Below, one piece after another: positions 10,539 to 25,000 of a stretch of DNA of 64,000 bases. The stretch is from Xiphophorus maculatus (taxonomy: Eukaryota; Chordata; Actinopteri; Cyprinodontiformes; Poeciliidae): contig NC_036458.1 of assembly GCF_002775205.1 (NCBI RefSeq), forward strand, positions 2,696,560 through 2,760,559, in the 5' to 3' direction. The notes beneath the pieces are model-generated. The model was not told the origin of the DNA. It did not search any database and saw only the letters and a program-made list of their open reading frames with translations. Positions within the stretch are counted from its first letter, which is position 1, and each line of letters starts with the position of its first letter. The position numbers and the translations under genes are program-made.

Positions 10539-10880
10539 ATCTGTTGTGTGGTGTAACATTTCCTGTTGTGTGTCTTGTGATTTTTGCACACTGATGTTAA
10601 AAAGTTTCATATCATGAGGACTTTATGGTTTTGTTTTTTTGTACGTTTGCTTCCTGTTTTGTTTTTCCTTCCTAGCAACGTCTGAAACCAAATCACAGCT
10701 CATGTTTTAATAATCATGACTCTTCTCTTGTGATCCAGTCTGTTTTCTATGTTGATTCTGATGATTCTGGCCTTTTTGCAGAGAATACTTGCTTTTGTTT
10801 TGTCTCTTTCACTGGCTGGAGATGGTTCTTTGTAGAATCTGAACGCTCCACTGTACTGAACATCACCTTGGTAATGTGAC

Positions 10881-10886
10881 AATAAA
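10881..10886 (+). terminator. mmd: mmd poly(A) signal
   Basis: AATAAA about 1 kb after the stop, followed within 40 bases by TG-rich sequence (CTTGGTGTCTGG), as expected for a cleavage region. Confidence 0.6.
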
Positions 10887-10900
10887 GACAATATCTGCAG

Positions 10901-13219
10901 CTTGGTGTCTGGACTCAGTTCATTTTGCTTTCGGTAAACTGCAGTTCAAGAATTATACGTTTTAAAAATATTTTTTTTTTAAATTTTGTTTTTGTTTTTT
11001 AACCAAAGACAATATAAAAGTCTTACAACAGCTAAAATCTGACCCCACTCCATTGGGCTCTTTGCACCTGCCGCTCTGACGTCACAACCGCATGCGCAAA
11101 TGCGGCTCTTTTTTTTCCGCTTTGAGTTACCATGACAGCTAGAAAAGACAAAGTCGTATTTCACACGCAAATAAAACAATATTATGCACTTTGCTGTCTT
11201 CCTAACATAATGGGCTTTTAAGTTTTCATGGATTTCCAAGCGGTCCTGAATTAAGAAGACGGTGGCTTGTAAATATTCGTCCCCATCAGTTAAAGCTAAC
11301 GCTGCACAGCAAAGTTTACAGCCTTCACTTCACTCTGGATCAACTTCTTCAGCCTAAGGAAGAAGGTAAAGGAGCCTCCTGTGTTATTTCCATGGACTCA
11401 CTTCTGTATTCAGCCTGAATGATCGAGTTTATGGGAACGAGAGATCAGACCAGAGCCAGACAGCCGAGCTACTGATCCGCCTGTACAAACTGCTGTAAAC
11501 ACCGTCCTGCTTCACAAGAAGCATGCAAAACTAATAAAGTGAAATAACACGGAGACCTTTAGGAACACGGCCATATTTTTCTAAAAGCAACAACTTTGAA
11601 CCTGAACCGTCAGCTGAACTAGAACTCCGACACCAGAGCTGCTCTACTGTTAAGCTATGGGCTTGTTGTTCCTCAGGCTTCAGAAACAAAAAGCCTGAAC
11701 CGTAAAATCCCCGTTACTTGGTCTCTGACACTGACAACAATAAACCACATAATATACTTGAACATAAGGTAAAAACATTGTCCGTTAGACTGGATGAAAA
11801 ATGTTTAGACACTTAAATAGCACATTTTTACAAGACAAATGTCCGAGAATATTGCCTACTAGCATAAGCTAAAGCTAATGTTAGGCACAAAGTTTAAATA
11901 AAGTAAAACTCACCTTTGTATCTGTGAACTTATAATGAGGCGAACATATTAAAACCTTTCTCCAGCTTATTGTTGGGGCTTCGGATTGATGTTCACCATT
12001 AATTGTTACCTTGGACAAGCCCTGCAAACACCCAGTGTAAAGAGCCATTTTCAATAGATCGGAAACAATTGAGCCGCTTTTCCCCGAACGCGGAAGCTGA
12101 GGTGCAAAGAGCCCTTTATCTTCTGAGTTTTGAGTTTTTTCTTGCCTTTCATTAGTTCTTGGTGCAGCGCCTCCACAGGCGAGGAGGGGAACAGGTTTTT
12201 CAAAAGGTTTGATTCGTTTGGCACAGTACCAGCTGAAAATGTAATAAATGTTGCAAGTTTGTTCCCCAATCGAAATATCAGGTGTCAAAACACCTTAAAT
12301 ATCTTCACAAGTGATGCTGGATTGTAGCATGAGGCGGACAGAAGGACTGGGGTCACATCCGTCACGGTGAGCAAAATAGCGAAGCTCTGGATTAACCTGT
12401 TCTTGGTCATGAGACTCGGATCTTGACTGAAGGAACCCGGATGTCACTGCTTTTCTTAATCAAATGGGAGTCAACTGGGACCTCACCTCACCACTTACGC
12501 CCTCTGGTGGCCATTTTAGAGCAGTTCTGGGAATTGAACCATCCCGTCAGCATGGGACCGTTCTGTTTTTGTTTCATTCAGAAAATAACTTTTCTTGTAC
12601 AACCGTTCCCGCTTGTTTTGGATGCTCTGAAGATGGACTGGTACTTTTTATGCTTTGCTCTTTTAAGATGCGTAACCATAGCAACAGGGTGCTTTACAAT
12701 AGGGAGCAGCTGATGAACATTAGAAAAGCTGAAATAATATAACTGAAGCCAAAAGCTAAAACTGAAAGATTAGAAACACCATAACCAACAATGGACATAA
12801 TCTGAAGGCTGTCATCAATTCAACCTGGACTTCCAGAACCTTAGCAGAACCACAGGGTGACCTCCTCCACGCTACGACACATTGGTGCAGTACTTCATCC
12901 AAAAGGAGCACAGACCAAATATTAAATGCATAGAACTGAACATACCTTTCAAAAAACTATCTCTGCTTAAAATGTCCCTTTTTTATTAATAAGATGTAGT
13001 ATTTTAATTTTCTTTTGAGTTTTCATCATCTGTGAGCCACAATTTTAAAGATTACAACATATAATAGCACAAAATATTTTACTGTGTGATAAATCTCTAT
13101 AACATCCAAGTTGCTAGAAATACTAAATATTTATAGCAATATTTAGAATATTTAAAAATATTAAACTTTTTCACAATATTCTAATATTTTGACATATGCA
13201 TCTTAGTGCAGAGAATGAA
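10901..13219. other. spacer between convergent mmd and hlf
   Basis: No coding-like exon. Contains a copy of the CCTCCTCGCCTGTGG repeat (12163-12187, reverse), a CRE-like TGACGTCA near 11078, and AT-rich unique sequence. Confidence 0.6.
12163..12187 (-). repeat. CCTCCTCGCCTGTGG...GCGCTGCA repeat, copy 1
   Basis: A 25-bp core repeated nearly exactly at 27550-27574, 29023-29047 and 51873-51897. Flanking AACATTTGTTACATTTTCAGCT is shared with the 29-kb copy, so the cores are the conserved part of longer, decayed elements. Confidence 0.6.
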
Positions 13220-15852
13220 AACACATGGAAAATAAGTGGTATTTTTATTAGACACTAGAAATTACAGACAGAGAGGCAGAGGGCTGAACAACACGTAATA
13301 CTCCTTTATGCTTTAAACACTCTGAAACAGTCTGTTGGTGTTGCCATGAATACAATGGTTACAAATCTGCTGCAATGTTTGAAATAAAAAGAAGGTTCAG
13401 GAAACCTTCCGGCGCCAATCTGTACGGGACCAAAACACTGGGAAACAGTCGGTGAATTAAAGGCACTGGAACAAACTCACGATGATTATGGTTAATATTT
13501 CCAGGTGAGGTAGAGGGATCACTCCACACGTGAGGTACGTTTGGGATTTCACAGATTCATTACTGGATTTTTCCTGCTTGATTCTAATGAAAAACAAAGA
13601 CGCCCTGGAAGCTATGGAGCCTCAAAAGGGATAAAAACTCTGAGTAACAAAATGGTCGCCTAATATCGCTCACACCAGATCGATAACGCTTCGAAAAGTC
13701 TCAGTGGAATGTGAGAGTTTTGTTTTACAGAGGTGAAGGTTCCAGGATTTATTTTATTTCACTTTACCAATCTTTAAATGAACCAAATACGGAAGATCCA
13801 AATGAGCATGACCTCAGGAGACAAATACGGAAGTCCTGAGATGCCAAAAACTTATTGGAATTAATGAGCAACTAAAAAAATCTTAAGAGTATATTAAATG
13901 TGTTATTTTGTTGAATTATTACACAGCTTCTGCCCACTTGAGTTCAAGAAGGATGTAGTGTTGCTTTAACTTAATGAAAATTTTATGGCAGGAATGGAAA
14001 CTGCTAATTTAATCATTTGCAGAATATCTAATTTTCAGGCGGAAAGTGCCAGCTGAAAACAGCAACTGTCATTAAAAACCATGATGCTTCCGAGATGGTT
14101 CAAATTTGATGTAATATTTCATGAGCCTTTTAACAAAATATAATGCAGTCATTTCAAAACCAAATGAGAAAGGCACTTATGGCAAAAATATTTAAAAATA
14201 GTTTTTGCCATTAACCGGGGGTCAAATTAAGCAGAGCTGGTTTATTTGAATAAAATAATTAGTGTGCAAATTTGTGATGTTGATTAAGGATAATTGCTTC
14301 CAAAACAATCTTTGGTATTGGTGTAGGTTATGCGACATCTGGCATTAGTGGCCTCATCTACTACAGTGAGATGATGTTTGAGGTAAATCTTTCTGCAACG
14401 GGTTACGTTTTGTACAATTAGAGCAAACTGCAAACATTTGCAAGAAATAATCTTTAGAATTCTCATCCAAAAAGATGCCATCATTTTGGGACCTCTGGAC
14501 TTCCATACATGCCATGATCTGCCTTGTGAAACAACATATCCACATTGTAGACTGATGGCTGTCTAAAACATGACTCATAAATCCAGCTTCAATCTAAAGA
14601 CTCTGCAGTAAGCCCAGTTAAAAAGAAAACAGCAAAAACAAAACAAAAAGTTCATCACTCAGGTTCAGGGACTCGCTACAACTGAAGAAAACAATCGCAG
14701 AGCAGCAGGAAGAACCAGCTATAGTTTCCCTGCCGTCATAGTAACGCCATCCCATGTTTTTGAGAACATTAAGCACATTGAGTGTTGAAATCATATTATA
14801 TAATTACAATAATGCCCCCAATATTTTGGTTTCCTTCCCATTCCCTCAAATAGAAAATCAAAATACCTTTTTATTTATTCATTTATTTTATTAAACACAT
14901 TTTTTATATTTCTCTGGATTTGTTGTGCCTTTAAAATACACAATTCACCAATTCTATATATATATATATTGGAAAAATACTGTACAAAAAAGGAACAACG
15001 TACAGATTTATAGAAACATCTCTGGTTTGGTCTGCAGGAAACAAACTGACTGGGTGAACCACAGTATTGGACAACACCATCCAACCTTCTTTCTCTTTTA
15101 CATTCATACAGCCATCTGTAAAAAGACGGCAAACAGACGCCACCGACAAAACATCTGCACTGAGTCCTACAAGAAAGAAAAAAACTAAACAAAACCAGTC
15201 GGACTAGTCATGCCAAGTCAAACAGAATCCAAAGAATCAACAACTAGTCCAAAACAACAGAGAGAAACCATGCTTCAACCTGAAGAGAAGGAGGCTAAAC
15301 AACCACAGCTTTCAGAGCAGTAATAATACTAACAATTATATCAACAGAATATATATATATATATTTATTTATAGATATAAAAACAACAAACTTCCATCTG
15401 AGAAATAAAAGGGAGATAAATAGGAGGAATTTTCTTGAACCGGATCCGATTGTGAGACGCTAGTTAGTGCAGGAGCAGGAGGTGGAGACATATTTAAAAT
15501 TATTGCTCAAGAAATTAAAACATAATACTAACAGAGAGCAAAATGTTCCTGGATTGGACAGGAAATACTAACATAAGTGGCTAAGAACGACAAAATAAAG
15601 AGGATTTTAGTCCTGGTCTGATGTAGAGAAGGAGGCGGGCTCGAACTCCTCACAGTGGGAAGTACGCACATGTAAATATATTTATATCTATTTATTCAAA
15701 CCGTGTAGAGAAATCAAAGGAGGAGCAGACGAGATGAAGCTTAACAAAATACCAGAATCATACAGGTGGAGGTGCCGCCATTAGAGACATTGTCCTTTAA
15801 ACAGGAGGGCAAACTGGAGGTTCTGGGAGCAGAGATGGGCCACAGGAGGGGC
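13220..15852 (-). other. hlf: presumed hlf 3' untranslated region
   Basis: From the hlf stop leftward on the minus strand there is no other gene, and little recognisable repeat sequence for about 2.6 kb. A minus-strand AATAAA (plus TTTATT, 13244-13249) may mark the end. Other minus AATAAA motifs occur near 14875 and 15690. HLF mRNAs in mammals also have very long 3' UTRs. Contains short (TA)n runs at about 14954 and 15350. Confidence 0.45.
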
Positions 15853-16068
15853 TCACAGGGGCCCATGTCGCGCCTCGTATTTAGCCAGAATGTTCTTGCA
15901 GCGGCCCAGCTCCTTCCTCAAGTCGGCCACCTCGAGACGCAGCGCGGCGTTCTCCTTCTCCAGGAAGCCGGCTCGGATGGCGATCTGGTTCTCTTTGAGG
16001 CGGCGCGCGTCCCGCGAGCGCTTCGCCGCCACGTTGTTCTTTCTGCGTCGCGCCCAGTACCTATCATC
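15853..16068 (-). CDS. hlf: hlf coding exon 4 (bZIP) with stop
   Basis: Residues 224-294: basic region with [13 protein letters not shown], then a zipper with Leu heptads from [10 protein letters not shown] to [12 protein letters not shown] at 15855-15853. The exon is GC-rich (CpG-dense) compared with its AT-rich surroundings. Confidence 0.98.
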   Translation of the reverse strand, partial: DDRYWARRRKNNVAAKRSRDARRLKENQIAIRAGFLEKENAALRLEVADLRKELGRCKNILAKYEARHGPL

Positions 16069-19000
16069 CTGCAGGGAGCAGCAGAGGGCTCAGTCAGCAA
16101 AACAACATGGCAATAAAATACTAAAAATAAATTATGCTTTTATTTTGAAGGTGAATCCTGCCACTAACTATTAATCATCAGTGACGATTCCAGTGAAGGT
16201 TGGAACACGCTGCTGATCTTTCATTTAACTACTTAAGTTAAATTTATACAATATTAGAAATAGATTAAAAAAAATAGATAGTTCAATTAATTTTTAAATA
16301 ACAAATTAACATTTTATTGCCTAAAATGCAATAACAGCATTGCTTTAGTGAATGCCCAATCAGTCATAGCAAAACATGCAACTGCATAAACATCTGAAAA
16401 GATCAGCTGTTTCTGACCGACTTAAGAAAATAGTGTAGGAAGGAAGGGAGGAAGAAAGAGAGAGAAAGAAAGACGGAAGGAAAGAAAGAAAGAAGGAAAA
16501 CTAAGTTAATATTTTATAGTTAAAATCTAAATACTCTGCCTAAATAAAAAAATAAAGATTTTATTTCCCATGTCATTGTGATGGGTTCCTGTTCTGGGTT
16601 CTGGTTCCGGTCTGGCCCACAGACTCTTCCTCACCTTCAGGTCCTCGGGAATGAAGATCTTCCGGGCTTTCTTGATCATGGGCTGCGGCTTCAGCTCCTC
16701 GGCGGAGAACTTGCGCTTCCTGGGATCGAACATCTCCTGACCCGGAACACTGGACAGCGCCAGGTCGGCCGGGTCCGGCTCGTACGTCATCGGGACCTGG
16801 ATGGACTCCGGGTCGATGGGGCTGGGTGTGTCTCTGGCTGCGGACCAGACAGAGGAGAGAGACAGAAGATCAGAACTGGGAGGCCACGTTTGTTCCCTGT
16901 GAAGCATCCAGTTCTGCTTGAGGCGGTAATACCTCCACCAACCAGCGGGTGGTGCTGCCACACAACGGTTACACAAACACTGGACCAACAGCTGATCCAG
17001 AAGCAGCAGGTTCAGATTTTTTTCTGAAATCTGTTATTTTTTTGCAACTAAACCCGACTGCATGAATGCTTTACGTCCTCAAAGCGACCAGAAAGCACAG
17101 AAGAAGAACGTAGGCATCACACAGCAACACATCGTTTACTGAAGTAATAATAGATTATGTTTAATAATCAATTTTAACATTTAATCAGCAGTGGGAGTTC
17201 TAATTCAGACACAGTGGAGGCTTTAAAGGGGCAGTTTTGTGTTTTCCTCTTTATAGCACAATCAAGTAGTTATATAATCAAATAGGACTTAAAAAGACGT
17301 TGACATTGTAATTTAACGTCTGTCTCTTTAAAACCTCCTGCTCCTTCTGAAACTCGTTTTTACCAGATGTGCAGTTCCATCAGGTGTTTGCTAATTCCTG
17401 CTGGCTAGTCTGAAGGAGCCTAGTGGGAGAGGGTTGCTCTGTGAGGCCGAAGTTTTGTAGCTCTTAGGAGGAGCTTCGTCCTCCAAGGCGGGGCTAGGCC
17501 CACCCGGGGGTTTTGCCCAGCTGAATGGTTGCCATGGCGATTAAAGGATTTCTCAAACATGCATGAAAGAATCAAAGCAAAACTCCAGCTTTGTTTTTGT
17601 TGGGGGATGTAAAGTTCAAAAAAGTGCATTTTACATAATACCGCCCCTTTAAATTAACTTTTTAACAGATAAGTGAGTCATTTTTTTAAGTGAGCCATTG
17701 TTTTTATCTTAATTTGGTTAGTTTATTTCTGAACTGTCATTTTATACCCTCTTAGCTTTATTTCAAAGAAAAACATTACTAATTTCTTTTAGAAAAACCT
17801 TTGCACATTTCTTGAAACAGATTGTATGTTTTGCAAACTCTATGTACATTTGGCAAAATGACCTGGATAATGCAGCACAACATCATGAATCAGCTGCAAA
17901 AGGTCACATCTCTCCAAAAACACTTCATGTATGCTTCGAAACTAAACTGACGAGTTGTAGGTATCATAGATACCCACCCCCAACATGGACTATTCACACT
18001 CCCACCTTCTGGCCCGACGGTCAACGACCACATGTACAATAGAAGAATAGAAGAATGGATGAATGGATGCTAATTTGAGCCATCAGAGTCCTCAGTTTGG
18101 ACTCAGGGTCTTTTTGGCACTGTTTCAGTAAGTCTAGGGAGAAATTTGAGGTCCCACCAAAGCAAGTTACCTGAATCAGAGACCAGACTTTGAGTAGGCC
18201 ACTTAAAAGCCTCCATTTTGTTTTTCTGACCCACTCCGAGTTTGATCTGCTGGTGTGTTTTGGGTCACCCTGCTGCTCAACATCAACATGTGAACAACTC
18301 AGCTCTTTCTGCTTGAATTATTAATTTTATATTAATAATTGGATGTAAAACCTGCTTAATATGAGATTTAATTTATTTATTTTTTTTTTTTTTACAGAAT
18401 TTGAACCAGGTGAAGGAAAAATTACACTAGAGTTTAGGGTAGAACATATTTACAGAAAAATAAGTTTTCTTTATCCTAATTGTGAAATTGTAATTTTTTT
18501 TTTTTTACAGTTCTGGGTTAATTCTGCTCTGACTGAATTGTTGTTTCAGTAAATATCTTTTGGAGTCGGTATATTCCAGTTAATGACTGTTATGGTTATT
18601 TGAATAACCGATTAATCGTGATTAAACCTGATTAATCGTTTCAGATCTAGTTCCTCTGCCGTTTCAGACTGACAATGTCTCAGACTTCGTTTCTCATCTG
18701 TTCTTTCATTTCTAAACCAGAGACCAGATTAAAGATAATCCGTCTTTAAGCAGCGACACAAATAGTCCGACCTGACCTCTGCGAGGCGAGCGCAGGTAAC
18801 CCAGGCAGAAGCGGTCCGAACAGGAACGTCTAAACTCAACGACCCGGTTCTGACCAGACCCAAGAGGAGGAACAAACTCAGATTAATCAGCTACCCTGCT
18901 GGGTTTCCATGGAAACCTCTAAACCACATTCAATAAAGTTTTCTTTATATTGAGTGTGGATTTATTGATTTTACAGATTATCATCTGGATCCAGCTTGAC

Positions 19001-22000
19001 GTCACGCTCAGCGATCGTATTGGGCTTTTTATGATTTTATGGGCGCTGTCGTCATGACGACCAGGCGTATCTGAACTGTTGAACTCTGAGAGTATTTACA
19101 GTAAAGAGAGTTTACCCTCCCGTTCATCCACCCGACTCAGTGGAAGATCATTCCAGGTCATGAAAGTTTTTTATTTCACCTCAAAAAACCTTCCAGCTGG
19201 AACGTTGAGCCTCAGATGATAAAATATACCAGAGACAGAACAGCAGTGCATCAACAAGCTGGCTGCTTTCCCATCACTCTGCTGGCTAATTAGTGAAAAT
19301 TTAAAAAATCTGCATCCTCTGCAGTTTCAGATGAAGAAGGTTAGTGATGCATCATCTGAGGCATGAATGGGGCGGATTGTGCAACCTGTGCACATTCTGC
19401 AGAAATATTTAAAAGATTTACAAAGGAGGTTTTATTTTTTTATGTTTGTGGTACCTTTTAGTAATGTTATTTTACCCTATTTTATTGATAATATAAACAG
19501 AATATAGTCATTTTAATTATTAATTCTTTAGAAAAAATAATGATTAACTGTGAGAATTAACTTATTTTCTGATATTTATGTTTTAAATGTGTGTGAAATG
19601 TATTTGTGAAAAACCTTATATTCATTAAAAAACGGGTTATCTGAATTTTACTCAAATTAAATAAACTAGATGGAAAAGTTCTGATTTAAAACCCAGCTTG
19701 TCTCAAGACGGAGCTGATTTCTTCCTTCAGGCACCTGGAGTTGGATAACTGGAATCAGGCGCAGCTCGGCCTGCAACCTGACTCCCCCTCCGGCCGCTAC
19801 GGGGTCAATGTACTGAATGCGACCTTCGACCTGTGAAGGCCGTAGCAGTGGCACACCCAGGATGTTATCTGCTTCAGCAGGACGAGCGCCGCCAGCTGCA
19901 GGCCCTGCGACGCTGCGGTTGGACGAGACCAGTCTCGCTGAGCTGGAACAATGCAGCGTGCACGTGACCGGAGCACGCCCGAGTCCATGTGACCTCTGCA
20001 GGGTACAGCGTGTGCTCTGAGTCTGGGCCGGGTCCCGGGGGGGGCGGGGGGACAGGAAGCAGAGCGGGTGGAGTGGGTGTGGGAGAAAGTGAGAAATGAA
20101 AAGGAGGGGGCTCCTGTTTGCAGCTCAGCGTTGCACACGGCTGCCCGCATGCGCCCGTCACATGGCGCCGCACGCCAGAGGAAACCCCATCCTGGCTTCA
20201 CGCGAGAGCTAAATGTGAACTGCTAGACGGACCCGAAAAGAACCCAAACAGAACCCGGACACATGAATGTCAAACAGAGCAGGAGATCCTCTAACATTTG
20301 AGCTGAAGCTGAGATGCTGCAGCCTGAAAAATCCTCAAATGCCTGAAAATATGGAGCCAGTCCGACTGCAGGATTGTCTGAAGAACATACGGAGGACCAA
20401 ACCGGCCATAATTATTTAAATAAATCACTGAATGATTTTTTTTTGTAATTCAGTCACATTATAAATAAATGTTTCAGTCATGTCACATTATAATTCATTG
20501 AAATGTGAATAATAAAAATATTTACCTAATTTAAAAAAACAGTGAAATTATTTTGTGCAGCAAGTGGGCGGGGCAAATTTAGTAGTGGCGTATTTAACGA
20601 AGCACATTAACTTTTATTATAATGCATTCATTTATTTCTTCTTCCTACTATTGATATTTATTCAATTCAGGATTTATTCATTTATTTATTTTCTATTAAA
20701 CAAAATGTATTCTTTTATCATTATTGTTAGAATTACTACCATTATCAATAATTTTTCTGATAATGTAAAATGAAACTAAACAAAATGTTTAAATATTCCA
20801 TCAATTTAAATTGTAACATAAACACACATTAGGAAATGTGAGTAAAAACATGCAAATCTAAATTTTTATTGAGTGTTTTTCACAATCTGATAAATTTCCT
20901 GAGAAATGGGAGCAGCAAATTGTTTCAAGAGTAAAAACAAACTAATTTAATTTCGCCTGGGTTTGTTTTCATCCCTCCAGCTTGTTGCTTTATTTTAGAT
21001 GATTTTTCTCCTTAAAACATGAGAAGATTCTGAGATTTTATTGAACAAGATGTGGAATAATCCCCCTCCCTGGCGATGCATTCAGCACATTAAAGATGAG
21101 GTCAGACCTGTTTACAGAACCTCCAGCCGGGTTCTTCCTTCCTGACCGGGGAAATGTTTGGGAGGAGACCTCCAGCAGCAAACACCTCCAACTAAACCAG
21201 ACTCAGCAGCTGGAATCAGACCGATCCATTATCGTTTGATTAACCTGAAAACATCTGACTCACTGGGTCAGTGAGGCCCTCCGACAGGCACGAGAGGCCC
21301 CTCACTGGGACCCCGCCCCTTCAGGTAAACACCCTCAGGGTCTCCATCTGTTTATCTTCCATGATCTGATCCGCTGCCAGCAGCCGGTCAGAGTCTGGAA
21401 GGGCACCGGTCCCAGGATCAGGCAGGAAAAGCAGCTGCCGCCTCCTGGATGCCAGCTCGTTACGTAACCGCTTCCTTAACGAGAAGTTTTCTGCGGTGAC
21501 CAAAACGCCACACAGATTCAAAAACGTGTGAATCTGAAAGTTTCCACCTTGTGAAGTCGGGTGAAGTGAGTTTATGTGGTTCAGCGAGTTCAAGCCTGAG
21601 GCACAGCTTTAAAAAACCAAACACGGTGGAGTAAACAAAAACAATGAGGGGGCGGAGCTTCTTTCAACCAATCGGAGCTCAACGAGAGCCGTCCTGCTGC
21701 ATACTTAGACCTGAGTTTCATCAGCCTGCAGCATTACTAACAGATTGAGTCATTTTCATCCCAACCTGAAACAGCGTTTAGCAAGTCAAAATTAAGACTT
21801 TGTAAGACCTTTTTAAATGCCACCTTAAATTGTATTGAGGGCCAAAACAACTACAAATATAGGGGGCTCTTGGGGGACTTAACTGTGCCAAACTTAAGAT
21901 TTTTTTCCCTTTTTGAACAAAATCCACCTATAATTGTATCTGCCTTGTAACTGAAGTGCCAACTAAGCATTAATTTGCCTTTACACTTGATGAAATAAAG

Positions 22001-25000
22001 TTAGCTAGCTAGCTATCAAATGTATATTATCAATTACTGGCAGCATCAATCGCCTGAATTTAAAGAACATAATGAAGATGTCCCGCCAGAAAAATAGAGT
22101 GCATAGAATATAGGAGACTATATCACCCTGTCATGACAATCTTTAAGACCTGTGATTAACGTATTTAAAGCCAACATAATTTTTTCTAATGAATTTAAAT
22201 CTTAAGGCCTTAATTTTAGATATGCAACGTCAAGACCTTTTTAAAGCCACCTAGAACAAAATTAAGGCCACAGAAGTAGCTGTTTGGGAACGGTTCTGTT
22301 TTTCCACAGCAGTACTTGTGTTTGTGAGACTGTCATAAAATCACAGCCATACTGTTATCTAAGTAAAGACGCAAATATAGTTCTTAGCATCACTTTTATT
22401 ATTATCACAAGAGTACCACAAAATATCATGGTAAAACTTTAAGTTCATGTCACCTAGCCTAATATAAAAGACTAAATAATCCTGCCACGACAAAATTTAA
22501 GGCCTGTGATCAACGTAGTTAAAACCTACTTTAAAATTTTCTAATGACTTTAACACATTTTAAGGCCTTATCTTCAAATACATTAATTTAAGACTTCATA
22601 AGGCCTTATCTTTAGATGCATACATTTTAGACTTTTAAAGGCTTATCTTTAGACCCAGGAAATTAAAACTTTTTCAAAAACGTAACTTTAGATGCATTAA
22701 TTTAAGAATTCATAAGAGCTTATCTTTACAGGAATTTAAGACTTTTTAAAGAACTTAACTATGGATTCATGAACTTAAGTCTTTTAAGACCTAAATTTTA
22801 GATGGATTTAAGTCCTTTTAAGGATGCACAGACACCATCTAAGAACATGTGGAGGACATTTGAGGGCCCACGTGTGTGAGTGAGCAGGTGTGCCTCTGTA
22901 TGCTTCCTACCTGCAGCGGTTGGGCTGTGCAGGCAGGTCTGAGACGGCATGGCTGTGTGAACGGAGGTGGTGGCGCGGCTGCTGAGGTCCACCACTGAGG
23001 GGGTGGGCGGCTTGGGCGGCGAGACCTGCTGCAGTGCTGCCTGGGACGGCTGCGCTGCCTGCTCGCTCTGGGCCGTGTTGGCTGGGATGCCGTTTTCCGA
23101 CAGGAACTCCTCCAGGTCCATGTACTCCAGCTGGAAGTTGTCGCCGTCGTACGGCAGGGTCTTGTCCCACAGAGTGGGCCCCAGGAAGGCCGACTGGGGG
23201 TGGCTGGCTGTGCTGCTCTCATCTTCCAGCTTTTTCTCTTTCTCCTTATCCTTCCCAAATCCTGAAAGAAGAAAACAAATCCCATCAGATTTCATCCTGG
23301 GCTCATCTAGCAGGAATCTGCGTCACTTCAGTCTAATCAGGACCAGAAGCTGTGGTCAAAACAAAACCACAACTGATTTAACAACAAACACCAATTAGTA
23401 GGCATGTCAGAATAAATCAATTAATCGCATGATAAATTTAAACTATCTCAATCATTTCCATTTGCATCAAGTTTTTCTCTTTTATCTTTTTCCAAAAGCT
23501 GGCTGGCAAAAGTCTGGTGAACTGGTCTCAACTAGCCCTTAGATTGAAGCACAGTTTCATTTATAGAGACTTCATAATCTGTTTTATTTGTTGTTTCTGT
23601 TTTGTTTATTAAATTTGGATATGTAAAAAGTGGTAAGTGTTCATTAGAATTTAAAGTTTATTGATCTTTGATATTGTGTTCTGAAAACAACAATAACGTC
23701 TGGGACAATTTATCGTCCAGCAACAGTTGCTTTTGTGGCAGGTCTACCAATTAGGCATGAAAGTTATCAATTAATGAGTTAATGTAAAGTTGATTGATAA
23801 GCAGTCAATTTCGTCTCGTGTCAAGAGGGCTTACGGTCTTTCCATAACATGAAGGGCTAAATTTAAACATCATAAAATTGTAATATTTCTTTCTGTCAGT
23901 TGTATTAAATATTGACTGAATAAACAGAAAATTCTTGTCACATTATTAAACTTATATTTCTAAAATATAACACAGGAACCTCTTAAGTTGCAAAATTGAA
24001 AAATAAGAGGAAAAAATTCATACAGAAACCGCCTGTGGTTGCTCTTGACAGAATATTAAAACTTCACTCCAGGAAGCGCTTTAACTCACAACTATCTCCA
24101 AAAATCAAACTTGCTTTTTAGTGCCATGTTTTTTCCATCTTGTTATAATTTTGTGTTATAGTTTTTCTGTCGTAACATCATCCTCACCTTCGTAGCACTA
24201 ACTACCTTAGTAGTTTTCAGTTTATAAAGTTGGTGCTGCTCTACTCTTTCAACTTTAACACCATTAATCTGTTTGTATTATCTTTGAAAAATACATTTTT
24301 GTACCTTTTGTTGTTAAAATCCCAAAAGTAAAGTTGTTTTGGCATTATGATAGTTGTGAAATGATTATTTTTTTTTAATTTAATTTATTAACTGCTTACA
24401 TTGATTTTATATTATAAAGAAATGCATAAATTATAACAAGTTTAGCATTCATTTGTGGTTCAAGCTAAACAACCTAAAATCCCTGATACTGATTGCAATT
24501 GATAGCTGAAAAATATTGCTTAAATATTAATTAGAATATTTTTTTCACACTTATCCAGACAAGAAAATTGATTTAAGAGGGAACTACCCCATTCATTTGT
24601 TGATAATGCGTAGGAACCCAGAAACCTTCTCACCCAACTTCCTGTTAGGTCGGAAGTGGGACTTTAATTTTTGAGGTTTCCCACTAATGACAAGCTCCAA
24701 AACCATCATTTCAGCTTGTATTATATATTGTAAAATCAATTACTTTTTGTATTTTGATTCAAAAAGTGAAACTAATGTCCAATCAGAGTTACACAGTTAA
24801 AGTTTTTGTTTCTGTCCATGTCCAATATTTTATGTTCCAGTTGATAAAATTCCAAATTTAGTTTCTTAGACCAATTAAAGAGACAAAGATAGGCCTACAA
24901 AACAATATGCCTATGTGAATTCAATAATTGGTTGTGGCAAAAATCTTGAATATCTACAATTCACTGAAGTCTGTTGTTATCCATATGCACCTTTTTCCAC

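Larger units (their letters stand above)
9870..10900 (+). other. mmd: mmd 3' untranslated region
   Basis: Follows the mmd stop and runs to the AATAAA at 10881-10886. Earlier AATAAA motifs near 10170-10190 could give a shorter form. It contains a (TG)n run at 10515-10538. The true cleavage site is not visible. Confidence 0.6.

Noticed and set aside
15766..16174. Plus-strand ORFs of 94-116 codons over hlf exon 4
   Set aside because: Antisense shadows of the bZIP exon.
22967..23398. 143-codon plus-strand ORF over hlf exon 2
   Set aside because: Shadow of the GC-rich coding exon on the opposite strand; no family resemblance and no splice context.
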